Assembly: GCF_013141915.1 (NCBI RefSeq)
Contig: NZ_SROX01000009.1
Location: forward strand, 62,001 to 126,000
Length of the DNA: 64,000 nucleotides
Origin: Cupriavidus necator
GTDB lineage: Bacteria; Pseudomonadota; Gammaproteobacteria; Burkholderiales; Burkholderiaceae
Reading direction: 5' to 3'
Positions 16,860-27,753 of this stretch are shown here, one piece after another. A program made the translations under genes and the position numbers. The notes under the pieces are model-generated. The model was not told where the DNA came from. It did no database searches and was given only the letters and a program-made list of their open reading frames with translations. The number at the start of each line of letters is the position of its first letter. Positions within the stretch are counted from its first letter, which is position 1.

Positions 16860-17494
16860 CCCAGACTACGCAGCCGGTTGTCCGCCACCATCCCGACGAA
16901 CTCGTTGTCGGCTTTGTTTCGATCTCGGACCGCGCCTCGGCCGGCACCTACCAGGACGAAGGCATCCCGGCGCTGCGCGAGTGGTTCGGGCGCACGCTGA
17001 CCTCGCCCTGGCAGGCGGTGGAGCGCCTGATCCCCGACGAACAGGCGCAGATCTCGCGCACGCTGATCGAGCTGGTCGACGTCGCCGGCTGCGACCTGGT
17101 GCTGACCACCGGCGGTACCGGCCCGGCGCGCCGCGACGTGACGCCCGAGGCCACGCTGGCCGTGGGCACCAAGGAAATGCCGGGCTTTGGCGAGCAGATG
17201 CGCCAGGTCAGCCTGCATTTCGTGCCGACCGCGATCCTCTCGCGCCAGGTGGCGGTAGTGCGCGAAACCGCCAGCCGCGCCGCGCTGATCATCAACCTGC
17301 CCGGCCAGCCGCGCGCGATCCGCGAGACCCTGGAAGGCCTGCGCGACGCCGACGGCAAGCCGGTGGTGCAAGGTATCTTCGCCGCGGTGCCGTATTGCAT
17401 CGACCTGATCGGCGGGCCCTACATGGAAACCAACGAGACCATCGTCAAGGCCTGGCGCCCCAAGAACGCCGTGCGGGCCAAACCGTCGGCCTGA
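16856..17494 (+). CDS. mog: Molybdopterin adenylyltransferase Mog
   Basis: The product is 212 residues, MogA/MoaB type. It adenylylates molybdopterin before molybdate insertion. Motifs visible are [18 protein letters not shown], the [16 protein letters not shown] loop and [11 protein letters not shown]. Translationally coupled to yjgA. The stop lies 44 bp before the convergent transporter gene. Confidence 0.93.
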   Translation: MTQTTQPVVRHHPDELVVGFVSISDRASAGTYQDEGIPALREWFGRTLTSPWQAVERLIPDEQAQISRTLIELVDVAGCDLVLTTGGTGPARRDVTPEATLAVGTKEMPGFGEQMRQVSLHFVPTAILSRQVAVVRETASRAALIINLPGQPRAIRETLEGLRDADGKPVVQGIFAAVPYCIDLIGGPYMETNETIVKAWRPKNAVRAKPSA

Positions 17495-17538
17495 CAGCCC
17501 CGATCGCCCGCCGGCATGCGCCGCGCGGGCTTCCTGCC

Positions 17539-18420
17539 TTAGCGCAGGCCCAGGTACAGCCCCACCGGCACGAACACCACCGCGGCGATATTACCGAGCA
17601 GGACGATCGACGCCACCTGGTCCGGCTCCTGCCGGAAGTGGTCCGCCACCAGGAAGTTCAGCACCGCCGGGGGCAGCGCCGCAAACACGAACAGCAGCCC
17701 GCGCTGCAGTTCGCTCAGCGGCACCCATTGCGCCAGTGCCAGCGCCACCGCGATGCCCGTCAGCGGGCATGCCGCCGCGCCGACCAGCCCCATGCCCCAG
17801 TTGCGCAGGCTTACGTCCTTCATGCGCACACCCAGCGCAAACAGCATCAGCGGCACGGTGGCATCGCCCAGCAGCTTGACCGACTGGTAGACCGGGTCCG
17901 GCAGCGTGAACCACGGCCGCGCCAGCGCCAGCGCGACCCCCGCCACGGTGGCCAGCACCATGGGGTTGCGCGCGATCTGCGCCAGCGACGCATGCCGGTT
18001 GACGATCTTCATGCCGATGGTGAAGTGCATCAGGTTCGACGCCGCGAACAGCGCCACCGCGGGCGCCAGCCCGGCCGGGCCAAACGCGAACACCGACAAC
18101 GGCAGCCCCATGTTGCCGCAGTTGTTGAACATCATCGGCGGCACGAAGGTACGCGGATCGACCTTCATCCACCGCGCCAGCCCCCACGCCAGCACGCCCG
18201 AGCCCAGCACCACCGCCACCGCGCAGCCCAGCAGCACCAGCTGGTCGGCCAGCACGAAGTCCTTGCTGACGAAGGCCGAGACCACCAGCAGCGGCGCAAT
18301 CACGTCCAGCGTGGCGCGGTTGATGCCCGCCATGTCCGGATGGGCCTTGCGCCCGTACAGCCACCCGACCAGGATGATCAGGATGACTGGCGTGATGATG
18401 GAGACGATGCGCTCGAACAT
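17539..18420 (-). CDS. AEC family (auxin efflux carrier-like) transporter
   Basis: The product is 293 residues with about ten hydrophobic helices. The start is the ATG of MFERIVSIITPV at 18420; the frame stays open upstream in non-coding sequence. The FNNCGNMGLPLSVFAFG motif in the middle is typical of the family. Such proteins export organic acids such as malate or malonate, but the substrate here is unknown. Confidence 0.88.
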   Translation of the reverse strand: MFERIVSIITPVILIILVGWLYGRKAHPDMAGINRATLDVIAPLLVVSAFVSKDFVLADQLVLLGCAVAVVLGSGVLAWGLARWMKVDPRTFVPPMMFNNCGNMGLPLSVFAFGPAGLAPAVALFAASNLMHFTIGMKIVNRHASLAQIARNPMVLATVAGVALALARPWFTLPDPVYQSVKLLGDATVPLMLFALGVRMKDVSLRNWGMGLVGAAACPLTGIAVALALAQWVPLSELQRGLLFVFAALPPAVLNFLVADHFRQEPDQVASIVLLGNIAAVVFVPVGLYLGLR

Positions 18421-18503
18421 GGGCGGCAGGCGGGCGGGCAGCGCGCCGCCTGCATGGGACGGCGCGCCGGTAGTGGTGGTGTGCTGGCGGAGCCGCGCTC
18501 CGG

Positions 18504-19130
18504 TTACTGCGCTGGCGTGCCGGCGGCCGGTGCCTCGGCGGACGGCGCCGCAGCCGGCGTGGCGTGGCGGATAAAGTGCGTGCGGTAGTAGCGCAGCTCT
18601 TCGACCGACTCCAGGATATCGGCCAGCGCCGTATGCAGCTGGCGCTTGATAAAGCCCTTGTGGATGGCCGGCTCCCAGCGCTTGCACAGCTCTTTCAGCG
18701 TCGACACGTCCAGGTTGCGGTAGTGGAAGAACGCCTCCAGCTTGGGCATGTAGCGTGCCATGAAGCGGCGGTCCTGGCAGATCGAGTTGCCGCACATCGG
18801 CGACTTGCCCGCCGGTACCCAGCGCTTGAGGAAGGCCAGCAGCTCGGCCTCGGCCTGCTCTTCGGTCAGCGTGGACGCCTTGACCTTGTCGATCAGGCCG
18901 GAGCGGCCATGGGTGCCCTTGTTCCAGTTATCCATGCCGTTCAGCACAGCGTCGCTCTGGTGGATCACCAGCACCGGGCCTTCAGCCAGGATATTGAGTT
19001 CGGAGTCGGTGATCACGATCGCAATTTCGATGATGCGGTCGGTATCCGGCTGCAAGCCGGTCATTTCCATGTCCAGCCAGATCAGGTTGTTTTCGCTTTT
19101 GACGGATTTGGCGGCGGCTTGGCTTGTCAT
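18504..19130 (-). CDS. orn: Oligoribonuclease
   Basis: The product is 208 residues. Orn degrades 2-5 nt RNAs and pGpG to mononucleotides. The DEDDh exonuclease motifs are present: [35 protein letters not shown] and the C-terminal [19 protein letters not shown] 15-residue Ala/Pro tail is added at the C-terminus. It is divergent from the M48 peptidase gene. Confidence 0.96.
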   Translation of the reverse strand: MTSQAAAKSVKSENNLIWLDMEMTGLQPDTDRIIEIAIVITDSELNILAEGPVLVIHQSDAVLNGMDNWNKGTHGRSGLIDKVKASTLTEEQAEAELLAFLKRWVPAGKSPMCGNSICQDRRFMARYMPKLEAFFHYRNLDVSTLKELCKRWEPAIHKGFIKRQLHTALADILESVEELRYYRTHFIRHATPAAAPSAEAPAAGTPAQ

Positions 19131-19350
19131 CGGGACTGCGGGAGATAGGGATTTGGGGGAAGCGCGAGCGGCGGGGCCGGGCGCGAACAATTTATAATTC
19201 TCGCATATCCGTCCGGGACGGCTGCCTGCGCACCAGCGCGGCACCGTTTTCGGAAGTCCCGGACCGCCGCCTGCCCCACCCCGCGGCGCGGTCCCCACGG
19301 GCACCCGTCGCCTGCAACGCCGGGCGCCCGCACCCACAAGGCGCTTGCCG

Positions 19351-20598
19351 ATGTTCACGATTGTCTTTCTCGCCGCCCTGGTGCTGATGGTGCTGACCAA
19401 GCTGTGGCTGGCCGCGCGCCAGGTGCGCCATGTCGCGCAGCACCGCCAGGCCGTGCCGGCGCGCTTTGCCGACACCATCAGCCTGGCCTCGCACCAGAAG
19501 GCCGCGGACTACACCATCGCCCGCACCCGGCTGTCGATGCTCGAAGTGCTGGCCGGCGCCGCGGTGCTGGTCGGCTTCACCATGCTGGGCGGGCTGCAGT
19601 GGCTCAACCAGTTCTGGCTGGAAGCCTTCGGTCCGGGCTATGCCTATGGCGTGGCGCTAGTGGCCAGCGTGGCGCTGATCGGCGGCCTGGTCGACCTGCC
19701 GTTCTCGCTGTATGGCCAGTTCGGCATCGAGCAGCGCTTCGGCTTCAACAAGATGACCTTCGGCCTGTGGCTGGCCGATGTGGTCAAGATGCTGCTGGTG
19801 GCCAGCGCGCTAGGGCTGCCGCTGCTGCTGGCGGTGCTGTGGCTGATGGAGCGCGCCGGCTCGCTGTGGTGGGTCTGGACCTGGCTGGTGTGGATGGCGT
19901 TCAACCTGTTCCTGCTGGTGGTGTTTCCCACCTTTATCGCGCCGCTGTTCAACAAGTTCGAGCCGCTCACCGACGCATCGCTGCGCCAGCGCATCGAGAG
20001 CCTGATGCAACGCTGCGGCTTTGCCAGCAAGGGGCTGTTCGTGATGGACGGCAGCAAGCGCAGCGCGCACGGCAATGCGTACTTCACCGGCTTCGGCGCG
20101 GCCAAGCGCATTGTCTTCTTCGACACGCTGCTGTCGCGCCTGTCGGGCGACGAGATCGAGGCGGTGCTGGCGCACGAGCTGGGCCACTTCAAGCGCCGCC
20201 ACGTGGCCAAGCGCATCGCCGTCACCTTCGCGCTGAGCCTGCTGTTCCTGGCGCTGCTGGGCTGGCTGGCCACGCGCAGCTGGTTCTACACCGGGCTGGG
20301 CGTGGTGCCCAACCTGGGCGTGTCCAACAGCGCGCTGGCGCTGGTGCTGTTCTTCCTGACGCTGCCGGTCTTCACCTTCCTGCTGGGGCCGCTGGCGAGC
20401 CAGTCGTCGCGCCGCCATGAATTCGAGGCCGATGCCTTCGCCGCCGACCAGACCGACGCCGGCCATCTCGTATCGGCACTGGTGAAGCTGTACAAGGACA
20501 ACGCCTCGACGCTGACGCCCGACCCGCTCTACAGCGCCTTCTACTACTCGCATCCGCCCGCGGCGCAGCGGATCGACCGCCTGCTGGCGCACGCATGA
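19351..20598 (+). CDS. M48 family membrane metalloprotease (Ste24-like)
   Basis: The product is 415 residues. Several membrane helices flank the zinc motif HELGH in [13 protein letters not shown], and the third ligand region is [12 protein letters not shown]. The FNKFEPL and [21 protein letters not shown] blocks match CAAX-protease-type M48 enzymes, which are expected to clip membrane proteins. The stop overlaps the rsgA start. Confidence 0.93.
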   Translation: MFTIVFLAALVLMVLTKLWLAARQVRHVAQHRQAVPARFADTISLASHQKAADYTIARTRLSMLEVLAGAAVLVGFTMLGGLQWLNQFWLEAFGPGYAYGVALVASVALIGGLVDLPFSLYGQFGIEQRFGFNKMTFGLWLADVVKMLLVASALGLPLLLAVLWLMERAGSLWWVWTWLVWMAFNLFLLVVFPTFIAPLFNKFEPLTDASLRQRIESLMQRCGFASKGLFVMDGSKRSAHGNAYFTGFGAAKRIVFFDTLLSRLSGDEIEAVLAHELGHFKRRHVAKRIAVTFALSLLFLALLGWLATRSWFYTGLGVVPNLGVSNSALALVLFFLTLPVFTFLLGPLASQSSRRHEFEADAFAADQTDAGHLVSALVKLYKDNASTLTPDPLYSAFYYSHPPAAQRIDRLLAHA

Positions 20599-21566
20599 GC
20601 CGCGCCACGCGTCACCGCAACGCCGGCGGCGGCACCAACGCCGGCACCTCGACCGAAACCGCGCTGATCATCGCCGCACACGGCCGCCACTATGTGGTCG
20701 AGCTGGCCGACGGCAGCCGCATGCATGCCTTCCCGCGCGGCAAGAAGAGCGACTGCGCGGTGGGCGACCAGGTCAGCGTCGAGCGTGCCGCCGCCGACCA
20801 GTGCGTGATCACCCGGGTCGCGTCGCGCAAGAACCTGCTGCACCGCTCGGACCAGTTCAAGTCCAAGCTGCTGGCGGCCAATATCGACCAGGTCATCATC
20901 GTGCTGGCGACCGAACCGGGATTCTCCGAAGACCTGCTCGGGCGCGCGCTGGTATCGGCGGAGGCGCTGGAGATCCGGCCGCTGGTCGTGCTCAACAAGA
21001 CCGACCTGCCGGAGCGCCTGGAAGAAGCCCGCGGCCGCCTGGCGCTGTACCGCGGGCTCGGCTACGACACGCTCGAACTGTCGGTGCGTGCCGATCCGGC
21101 GCATGCGCTGGCGGTGCTCAAGCCGCGACTGGCGGGGCTGGCCAGCATCCTGATCGGGCAATCGGGCATGGGCAAGTCGTCGCTGCTGAACCTGCTGATC
21201 CCCGGCGTGGATGCGCAGACCCGAGAGATCTCGGCCAAGCTGGATTCCGGCAAGCACACCACCACCTTCACCCGGCTCTACCACCTGCCGGACGACTGGG
21301 GTACCGTGGATGGCCGCCAGGGCGCGCTGATCGATTCGCCGGGCTTCCAGGAATTCGGCCTCTACCACCTCAGCGAGGGCATGCTGGAACGCGCCTTCCC
21401 GGAATTCCGGCCGCTACTGACCGAGTGCCGCTTCTACAACTGCCACCACGTGAACGAGCCCGGCTGCGGCGTGCTGGCCGCGGTGGCATCCGGCGCCATT
21501 TCCGAGCGCCGGCACCAGCTCTACGCGCAGCTGCTGCACGAATCCAGCCAGCAGAAACCGTGGTGA
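20595..21566 (+). CDS. rsgA: Ribosome small-subunit GTPase RsgA
   Basis: The product is 323 residues: an OB fold, a circularly permuted GTPase domain (G4 NKTD in [10 protein letters not shown], then G1 in [13 protein letters not shown]3 in DSPGFQEF) and a C-terminal zinc knuckle ([14 protein letters not shown]). It checks late 30S maturation in the cytoplasm. It overlaps the M48 gene by 4 nt. Confidence 0.96.
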   Translation: MSRATRHRNAGGGTNAGTSTETALIIAAHGRHYVVELADGSRMHAFPRGKKSDCAVGDQVSVERAAADQCVITRVASRKNLLHRSDQFKSKLLAANIDQVIIVLATEPGFSEDLLGRALVSAEALEIRPLVVLNKTDLPERLEEARGRLALYRGLGYDTLELSVRADPAHALAVLKPRLAGLASILIGQSGMGKSSLLNLLIPGVDAQTREISAKLDSGKHTTTFTRLYHLPDDWGTVDGRQGALIDSPGFQEFGLYHLSEGMLERAFPEFRPLLTECRFYNCHHVNEPGCGVLAAVASGAISERRHQLYAQLLHESSQQKPW

Positions 21567-21609
21567 AGCCGTGGTAAGGTAAGCGCACCTGGGTTCCCGG
21601 TGTGCTGCC

Positions 21610-21915
21610 ATGAAACTGCTGCTGTCCGCCACGTCCCTCGTCCATGCGGCCCATTGCCGCAACGTCCTGCGCGCGGCCGGCATCCGGGCCGAACTGCGCA
21701 ATACCTGGCTGGCCGGCGCGACCGGCGAGATCCCCTTCCGCGAGAGCGCGCCGCAGGTGTGGCTGGTGGATGACGAGATGGAAGCCCAGGCGTGGGCGGT
21801 GCTCAATGCCGCGGCCAATCCGGTGCCGGGTCCCAGCTGGCAATGCGGCCATTGCGGGGAATGGCATGAGGCGCAGTTTGGCGCGTGCTGGCGGTGCGGG
21901 GCGGCCCGCGACTAG
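21610..21915 (+). CDS. DUF2007 protein with C-terminal zinc ribbon
   Basis: The product is 101 residues. The first 65 form a DUF2007 (PII-like signal transducer fold) domain with FRESAPQVWLVDDEMEAQA; the end carries two Cys pairs, CGHC and CWRC, for one zinc. Probably the last gene of the M48-rsgA unit, 43 bp after rsgA. No function is established. Confidence 0.85.
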   Translation: MKLLLSATSLVHAAHCRNVLRAAGIRAELRNTWLAGATGEIPFRESAPQVWLVDDEMEAQAWAVLNAAANPVPGPSWQCGHCGEWHEAQFGACWRCGAARD

Positions 21916-21967
21916 CGGGTGCCAGGCAGCCGGCCGCAACCGGCCGGCCCGGCTTTCAACACGCTGC

Positions 21968-22972
21968 TCAGCCCACCCACAGCGCCAGCGACAGCATCGC
22001 CAGCAGCAGCATCCACAACACCACCGCGCGCCAGACCAGCCCCACGGCCGACTGCAGCGTGCGCACGCCGGGCTCGGAGCCGAACTCGGGTGGGACCGGC
22101 TCCGGGCCGCCGTTGACGCCATCGGCGTGTTCCATGCCGGGGGCATAGTCCACCGCCGGGCCGGCCACGCTGGTGCGCAGCACCACGGTAGAGTCATCCT
22201 CGGCCAGCGGCGTGCCCAGCCGCACGCCCAGCGCGCCGCCCCCGCTCGCCAGCAGGATGCCGTTGACGGCATCGTTCCACTTGCGCGCATGGTTGCGCCA
22301 GGCGTAAACCGCGTCCTCAAAGTTGCCGACGATGGCAAAGCCGATCGAAGTCAGCCGCGACGGGATCCAGTCCAGCACGTAGAAGGCGCGCGCGGCGAAG
22401 CGGCCCAGCGCCGGGCTGCGCTCGGTCGACGGCAGGTTCCAGTGGCGGCCCAGGTATTCGGCGGTGCGGTACAGCACCACGCCACCGGGGCCGACCGGCA
22501 CCAGGAACCAGAAGAACACGCCGAATACGTGCCGGTGCACGGCGATGATCGCCGCTTCCAGCGTATGCCGCACGATCTCGGACACCGGCATCTCGATCGC
22601 GTCCAGCCCGGTCCACTCGTGCAGCAGCGTGCGCGCGGTATGGATATCGTCGCGGTTCAGGGCCTCGTGGATGTCGGTGAAGTAATGGCTGAACTGGCGG
22701 AAGCCCAGCGTCATGTACAGCACCAGCACATTCCACGCGAGCGTCAGCGCCACGCTGATCGAGGCCAGCAAGTAGTGCACCACGATCACCGCCAGCGTCA
22801 ACGGCAGCACCACGGTCAGCCAGGCGAGCGCGGCGTCGCGCGGCCGGCCGGTGTCGAAGGCGTGTTCGGCGCGGTCGCCGAGCGCGCGCACGATCTCGTA
22901 GATCGGATTGTTGCGGCCCAGGGCGCGGAATTGCTCGGCAATCAGCGCCAGGAGAATGGAAACAAAGGTCAT
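21968..22972 (-). CDS. CobD/CbiB family membrane protein
   Basis: The product is 334 residues with 4-5 membrane helices. It resembles adenosylcobinamide-phosphate synthase (CobD/CbiB) but no other cobalamin gene lies nearby, so a CobD-like paralogue (AmpE-type) of unknown role is just as likely. It converges with the DUF2007 gene. Confidence 0.75.
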   Translation of the reverse strand: MTFVSILLALIAEQFRALGRNNPIYEIVRALGDRAEHAFDTGRPRDAALAWLTVVLPLTLAVIVVHYLLASISVALTLAWNVLVLYMTLGFRQFSHYFTDIHEALNRDDIHTARTLLHEWTGLDAIEMPVSEIVRHTLEAAIIAVHRHVFGVFFWFLVPVGPGGVVLYRTAEYLGRHWNLPSTERSPALGRFAARAFYVLDWIPSRLTSIGFAIVGNFEDAVYAWRNHARKWNDAVNGILLASGGGALGVRLGTPLAEDDSTVVLRTSVAGPAVDYAPGMEHADGVNGGPEPVPPEFGSEPGVRTLQSAVGLVWRAVVLWMLLLAMLSLALWVG

Positions 22973-23104
22973 CTTGGTACGGGGTGTTCCAAGGGCACGC
23001 CGGCCCGTTCGGGCTGGCCGGCGATGTGCCGGCGCAGGCGCAATGCATAGCGAGAAGATAGCACAGGGCTACCCGCCGGCACCCCGGCGCGCCGCGCAAA
23101 CGGC

Positions 23105-23128
23105 AAAAAGCCCGCCATCGGGCGGGCT
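23105..23128 (-). terminator. Terminator of the pirin gene
   Basis: On the minus strand, AGCCCGCC, loop and GGCGGGCT are followed by five T. It ends transcription of the pirin gene 25 bp upstream. Confidence 0.8.
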
Positions 23129-23152
23129 CCCGCGTGGGACCGGAGAACGATG

Positions 23153-23851
23153 TCAGGGCAGGTCGAACACCAGCACCTCGGCGCCATCGCCGCCAGACAG
23201 CGCGACTTCGGCGACGTCCTCCAGCCGCGCCGCGTCGCCGGCCTCGAGCGCCTTGCCGTTGACCGCCACCCGGCCGCGCGCCACGTGCACATAGGCGCGG
23301 CGGCCCGGCGCCAGCGCCAGCGCGGCGGCTTCGTCGGCGTCGAACAGGCCGGCGTAGAGGCGGATGTCCTGGTGCACCACCACCGAGCCCTCGGCGCCGT
23401 CGGCGCTGGCCACCAGGCGCAGCTTGCCGCGCTTGTCGGCCGCGTCGAAGTGCTTTTCCTCGTAGCCCGGGTCGATGCCGTTTTCGGCCGGGATGATCCA
23501 GATCTGCAGGAAATGGGTGGTGTCGTGCTGGGCATGGTTGTACTCCGAATGGCGCACGCCGGTGCCGGCGCTCATGCGTTGCACGTCGCCCGGACGGATC
23601 ACGCTGCCGTTGCCCATGCTGTCCTTGTGCGCCAGTTCGCCTTCCAGCACGTAGCTGATGATCTCCATGTCGCGGTGGCCATGGGTGCCAAACCCCATGC
23701 CCGGCGCGACGCGGTCTTCATTGATGACGCGCAGCGGCCCGAACTGCACATGCTGCGGGTCATAGTAGTCGGCGAACGAGAACGAATGATAGGACTTCAG
23801 CCAGCCGTGATCGGCGTATCCACGCTCTGCGGACTTTCTGATTTCAATCAT
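23153..23851 (-). CDS. Pirin family protein
   Basis: The product is 232 residues with two cupin domains. The metal-site histidines are in GFGTHGHRDMEIISYVLEG (H-x-H), and EYNH follows later. Many pirins have quercetin-dioxygenase or redox-sensor activity. It is transcribed divergently from a LysR regulator 152 bp away, which is likely to control it. Confidence 0.92.
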   Translation of the reverse strand: MIEIRKSAERGYADHGWLKSYHSFSFADYYDPQHVQFGPLRVINEDRVAPGMGFGTHGHRDMEIISYVLEGELAHKDSMGNGSVIRPGDVQRMSAGTGVRHSEYNHAQHDTTHFLQIWIIPAENGIDPGYEEKHFDAADKRGKLRLVASADGAEGSVVVHQDIRLYAGLFDADEAAALALAPGRRAYVHVARGRVAVNGKALEAGDAARLEDVAEVALSGGDGAEVLVFDLP

Positions 23852-23987
23852 TTTGATGGCCCTCCTTGAGCCGTTTCAGCGACAGCACTGTCTTGCGAAC
23901 CGCGCTGTGGCATACGTTGTCGCTTTGGATGCTAGGCAGTTTAGGCCTTCAGGCGTATATTTACGGAGATCGACTTAGAAGCAGTTA

Positions 23988-24002
23988 TTCAGAATTTCTG
24001 AA
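23988..24002. promoter_or_regulatory. Perfect palindrome abutting the LysR gene start
   Basis: TTCAGAA, T, TTCTGAA reads as a perfect 15-bp palindrome ending 1 bp before the ATG at 24004. It fits the T-N11-A pattern of LysR sites. It occupies the place of a ribosome site, so binding could block translation or transcription start (inference). Confidence 0.5.
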
Positions 24003-24003
24003 C

Positions 24004-24924
24004 ATGGCCCTCTCGCTAGAATCCCTCGAAGTCCTGGACGCCATCGAACGCAAGGGCAGCTTTGCCGCCGCTGCCCACGAGATGGGCAAGGTCCCGTCCG
24101 CGCTGACCTACGTGGTGCGCAAGCTCGAAGAAGACCTCGACGTGCTGCTGTTCGACCGGCGCCGCCATCGGGCCGAACTGACGCCGGCGGGGCGCGCGCT
24201 GCTCGATGAAGGGCGCCACCTGCTGCACGCCGCCGACGACCTGGCCCGCCGCGTCAAGCGGCTGGCCACCGGCTGGGAGGCCACCCTCACCATCGTGGTC
24301 GACGACCTGATCAACTTCCGCGCGCTGCTGCCGGTGATCCACGACTTCTATGCCGAAAACACCGCCACCCGGCTGCGCTTTTCCAAGGAGGTGCTGGGCG
24401 GCGCATGGGACGCGCTGGTCAGCAACCGCGCCGACCTGGTGATCGGCGGCGCCTACGACGCGCCCAGCACGCAGGGCTTCCAGATCCGGCCGCTGGGGTC
24501 GATGCCGTTCGTGTTCGCCGTGGCCGCGCACCATCCGCTGGCCACCGAGGAAGGCCCGCTCACAACCATCCAGATCGCCAGGCACCGCATCGTCGCGGTG
24601 GGCGATACCTCGCGCAACCTGCCGGCCCGCACCCATGGCGTGCTGGCCGGGCAGGACGTGCTGGTGGTGCCGACCATGCGCGACAAGCTCGAAGCGCAGA
24701 TCCGCGGCCTGGGCTGCGGCTGGCTGCCGGCGCCGATGGCGCAGCCGCATATCGAGAGCGGCGTGCTGCAGGCACGCGAGACCGTCGAGGTGCGCGCCCC
24801 GGGCAACTTCAAGGTCGCGTGGCGCACCAGCAACCGCGGCAAGGCGCTGCAGTGGTGGGCCGGCAAGCTGGAAGACCCGCGCCTGGCCCAGGCGCTGCTG
24901 CAGCAACCCGATTTTGCGGGCTGA
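24004..24924 (+). CDS. LysR-type transcriptional regulator
   Basis: The product is 306 residues from [15 protein letters not shown]; the open frame starts earlier but the helix-turn-helix begins here. The HTH is residues 3-60 ([28 protein letters not shown]); the effector domain runs from about 90 to the end. It is divergent from pirin and probably regulates it; the inducer is unknown. It lies 10 bp before gluQ on the same strand. Confidence 0.92.
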   Translation: MALSLESLEVLDAIERKGSFAAAAHEMGKVPSALTYVVRKLEEDLDVLLFDRRRHRAELTPAGRALLDEGRHLLHAADDLARRVKRLATGWEATLTIVVDDLINFRALLPVIHDFYAENTATRLRFSKEVLGGAWDALVSNRADLVIGGAYDAPSTQGFQIRPLGSMPFVFAVAAHHPLATEEGPLTTIQIARHRIVAVGDTSRNLPARTHGVLAGQDVLVVPTMRDKLEAQIRGLGCGWLPAPMAQPHIESGVLQARETVEVRAPGNFKVAWRTSNRGKALQWWAGKLEDPRLAQALLQQPDFAG

Positions 24925-24934
24925 GGGCAGCCTC

Positions 24935-25876
24935 ATGGCAGTCACGGCAGCCCCTTCGGCAACGGCAGTGCCGGCGCTTGCCGCGGCCGCTTATCGCGGC
25001 CGCTTCGCGCCCTCGCCCACCGGGCCGCTGCACATGGGCTCCCTGGTCACCGCGCTGGCCAGCTGGCTGGACGCGCGCGCGCATGGCGGGCAATGGCTGG
25101 TGCGCATCGAAGACATCGACACCCCGCGCTGCGTGCGCGGCGCCGACCACCACATCCTGCACACGCTGGAGCGCGTCGGCATGACGCCCGACGAGCCGCC
25201 GGTGTGGCAGAGCCAGCGCGAGCCGTACTATGCCGCAGCGCTGCGCCGGCTCGATGCCGAGGGGCAGCTTTACCCGTGCGGCTGCTCGCGCAAGGAGATC
25301 GCCGATTCGCTGGTGCATGTGCGTGAACGGCACCAGACCCTGGGCTACCCGGGCACCTGCCGCCACGGCTTGAATGGCAAGCTGCCGCGCGCCTGGCGTG
25401 TGCGCGTGCCGGACGGGCCGGACGCCACCGTGTGCTTCGAAGACCGCTGGCAGGGACGCCAGTGCCAGGACCTGGAAACCGAGCTGGGCGACTTCGTGCT
25501 GCGCCGCGCCGACGGGCTGTGGGCCTACCAGCTGGCGGTGGTGGTCGACGACGGCCTGCAGGGCATCACGCATATCGTGCGCGGCGCCGACCTGCTCGAC
25601 TCCACGCCGCGGCAGATCCACCTGCAGCACCTGCTGGGGTTGCCCACGCCGGCCTACCTGCACGTACCGGTAGTGGTGAACCAGGCCGGTGAAAAGCTCA
25701 GCAAGCAGAGCGGCGCGCAGGCGATCAATACGCGCGCGCCGCTGGACGCGCTGCGCGAGGCCGGTGCTCACCTTGGGCTATCGAACCACGCAGGAAATAT
25801 CAAGGACTGGCTGGCGCAGGCCACCGACGGCTGGCGCACGCGGCTTTCCACCTTGCCGCAACCGGCCCCAGCCTAG
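24935..25876 (+). CDS. gluQ: Glutamyl-Q tRNA(Asp) synthetase
   Basis: The product is 313 residues. It attaches glutamate to queuosine in tRNA(Asp). A truncated GluRS-like catalytic core is visible: [20 protein letters not shown] (HIGH-type HMGS), the zinc site with CGCSRKE, and [10 protein letters not shown] (KMSKS-type). It lacks the anticodon-binding domain. GAGGG precedes the ATG, 10 bp after the LysR gene. Confidence 0.94.
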   Translation: MAVTAAPSATAVPALAAAAYRGRFAPSPTGPLHMGSLVTALASWLDARAHGGQWLVRIEDIDTPRCVRGADHHILHTLERVGMTPDEPPVWQSQREPYYAAALRRLDAEGQLYPCGCSRKEIADSLVHVRERHQTLGYPGTCRHGLNGKLPRAWRVRVPDGPDATVCFEDRWQGRQCQDLETELGDFVLRRADGLWAYQLAVVVDDGLQGITHIVRGADLLDSTPRQIHLQHLLGLPTPAYLHVPVVVNQAGEKLSKQSGAQAINTRAPLDALREAGAHLGLSNHAGNIKDWLAQATDGWRTRLSTLPQPAPA

Positions 25877-25883
25877 CCGCGCC

Positions 25884-25914
25884 AAAAAACAAATGGCCCG
25901 CGCAGGCGGGCCAT
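25884..25914 (-). terminator. Terminator of the second helicase gene
   Basis: On the minus strand ATGGCCCGC, a CTGC loop and GCGGGCCAT are followed by TTGTTTTTTGG. It lies between the convergent gluQ and helicase genes. Confidence 0.75.
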
Positions 25915-25939
25915 CTTCAGGACGACAGCAGCAACTCGG

Positions 25940-27442
25940 TCAGGACTTGCGCGGCACGCCGCCCAGCAAGGCCGCCACCGGACGCTTGGGCGCCTGGCGG
26001 CCGCGCGTGAGCGCAGCGGCGACTTCGTCGGCGGCCTTGGCCTGGGCCACGCTGGCGGGACTCGGCTCATATGGGCGCGAGAAGAACGGGTCGTCCGAAG
26101 CGCGGAACGTCTGGCGGTTGGCACCATGGTCTTGGCGGCGCGGTCGGTCTTCGCTGTCGGTGCTGCCGCGCGCGCGGCGCATTTCGCCGCGCTCGCGGCG
26201 GCGCTCGCTGTCAACCTGGCGGGAGCGTTCGCCGGTGGGGTCGAAGCCCTCCAGCTTGGCCCGCGGAATGCTGCGCTTGATCAGTTTTTCGATATCGGAC
26301 AGCAGGCGCTCATCGTTGCCGGGCACGTAGATCGACAGCGCATCGCCGCTGGCGCCGGCACGGCCGGTACGGCCGATGCGGTGCACATAGTCCTCGGCGC
26401 TGTACGGCACGTCGAAGTTGATCACGCACGGCATGTCGGGGATATCGAGCCCGCGCGCCGCCACGTCGGTGGCAACCAGCGCATCGATGGTGCCGCTCTT
26501 GAAGCCGTCGAGCGTCTGCATGCGCTCGGTCTGGGTCTTGTCGCCGTGGATCGCGGCGGCGTTGATGCCCTCGCGCTCGAGGTGCCGTGCCAGCCGCGAA
26601 CAGCCGATCTTGCTGTTGACGAAGACGATGCACTGGCGCGAGAGCCCTTGCTCGGCGCGCTGCTTGAGCAGGTGCACCACGGCGGCCTGCTTGTGGCCGT
26701 CCTCGACCTGGTACACCGCCTGGCGCACGTTCTCGTTGGTCGAATTGCTGCGCGCCACTTCGATGGTGACCGGCTGCTTCAGGTAGCTGGACGCCAGCCG
26801 CTTGATTTCCGGCGAGAACGTCGCCGAGAACAGCAGCGTCTGGCGCTGCGCCGGCAGCAGGTTGATGATGCGCTGCAGGTCCGGCAGGAAGCCCATGTCG
26901 AGCATGCGGTCGGCTTCATCCAGCACCAGCATCTGCACCTGCGACAGGTTCACCGCTTTCTGTTGCACGTGGTCCAGCAGGCGGCCGGGCGTGGCCACCA
27001 GGATCTCGACCCCGCGGCGCAGTGCGTCGGTCTGCGGGTTCATGTCGACGCCGCCGAACACCACCGTGCTGCGCAGATCGGTGTGCTTGGCATAGCGGGC
27101 GACGTTGTCGTAGACCTGGTCGGCCAGCTCGCGCGTCGGGGTCAGCATCAGCGCGCGCACCGGATGGCGCGCCGGCGAGGCGCTGGCATTGGCCATGGGC
27201 AGCAGGCGCTGGATGATTGGCAGCGCGAAGCCCGCGGTCTTGCCGGTGCCGGTCTGCGCGGCGCCCATCACGTCCTTGCCCAGCAGCACGACCGGAATGG
27301 CCTGTGCCTGGATCGGCGTGGGAGAGGTATAGCCCTGGTCGGACAAGGCACGCAGGATGCGCGCGTCCAGGCCGAAGCTGTCGAAGGTCTGCACAGCGGT
27401 CGGAACCGCGGTGGTAGGTTCTGGTGCGTTCGTAGTGGTCAT
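25940..27442 (-). CDS. DEAD-box RNA helicase 2
   Basis: The product is 500 residues from MTTTNAPEPT at 27442. Motifs: [54 protein letters not shown] and [11 protein letters not shown]. The tail (about 400 to end) is basic, rich in Arg, Ser, Glu and Asp, with RRRERGEMRRARG; it differs from the Gly-rich tail of the helicase at 7.5 kb. RhlE-group by pattern. A TAAAAT -10 with TGC before it lies upstream near 27586-27594. Confidence 0.93.
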   Translation of the reverse strand: MTTTNAPEPTTAVPTAVQTFDSFGLDARILRALSDQGYTSPTPIQAQAIPVVLLGKDVMGAAQTGTGKTAGFALPIIQRLLPMANASASPARHPVRALMLTPTRELADQVYDNVARYAKHTDLRSTVVFGGVDMNPQTDALRRGVEILVATPGRLLDHVQQKAVNLSQVQMLVLDEADRMLDMGFLPDLQRIINLLPAQRQTLLFSATFSPEIKRLASSYLKQPVTIEVARSNSTNENVRQAVYQVEDGHKQAAVVHLLKQRAEQGLSRQCIVFVNSKIGCSRLARHLEREGINAAAIHGDKTQTERMQTLDGFKSGTIDALVATDVAARGLDIPDMPCVINFDVPYSAEDYVHRIGRTGRAGASGDALSIYVPGNDERLLSDIEKLIKRSIPRAKLEGFDPTGERSRQVDSERRRERGEMRRARGSTDSEDRPRRQDHGANRQTFRASDDPFFSRPYEPSPASVAQAKAADEVAAALTRGRQAPKRPVAALLGGVPRKS

Positions 27443-27753
27443 GGGTATCGGTATTGGCGGGAGGCGAACCCGGCACAAACGGATACGCGTCTGGAACTCA
27501 TCTCGCCCTGAATCTCGCCTGGCGCCGGCAAGGTCCGGCGCGGCCCTGCTGCCTGCAGCATTTGGCCAAGAGAATCAAAGACTTAGATTTTAGCATCTCT
27601 GCCCGCGCAGTGGGCGCTCTGGCGCCGCCGTACGCAGGCGCGTGCGGCGGGCCGGCGCGCGCATTGTCAAGACATTGTCATATCGGCCAAGCAAGATGCC
27701 GGCGGCGCGGCGGCCATGCCGGACTGCGCGGCGCCTTCCACATCGAGATTGAC
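27443..27753. other. Non-coding region before the helicase 2 gene
   Basis: It holds the minus-strand promoter for the helicase (TGCTAAAAT, around 27586-27594) and a leader of about 140 nt. No other support for a gene. Confidence 0.4.

Noticed and set aside
16981..18588. 535-codon plus-strand frame across mog and the transporter
   Set aside because: Spans two convergent genes; shadow translation.
21968..22972. Cobalamin synthesis gene cobD
   Set aside because: No other cobalamin gene nearby; kept as family-level call only.
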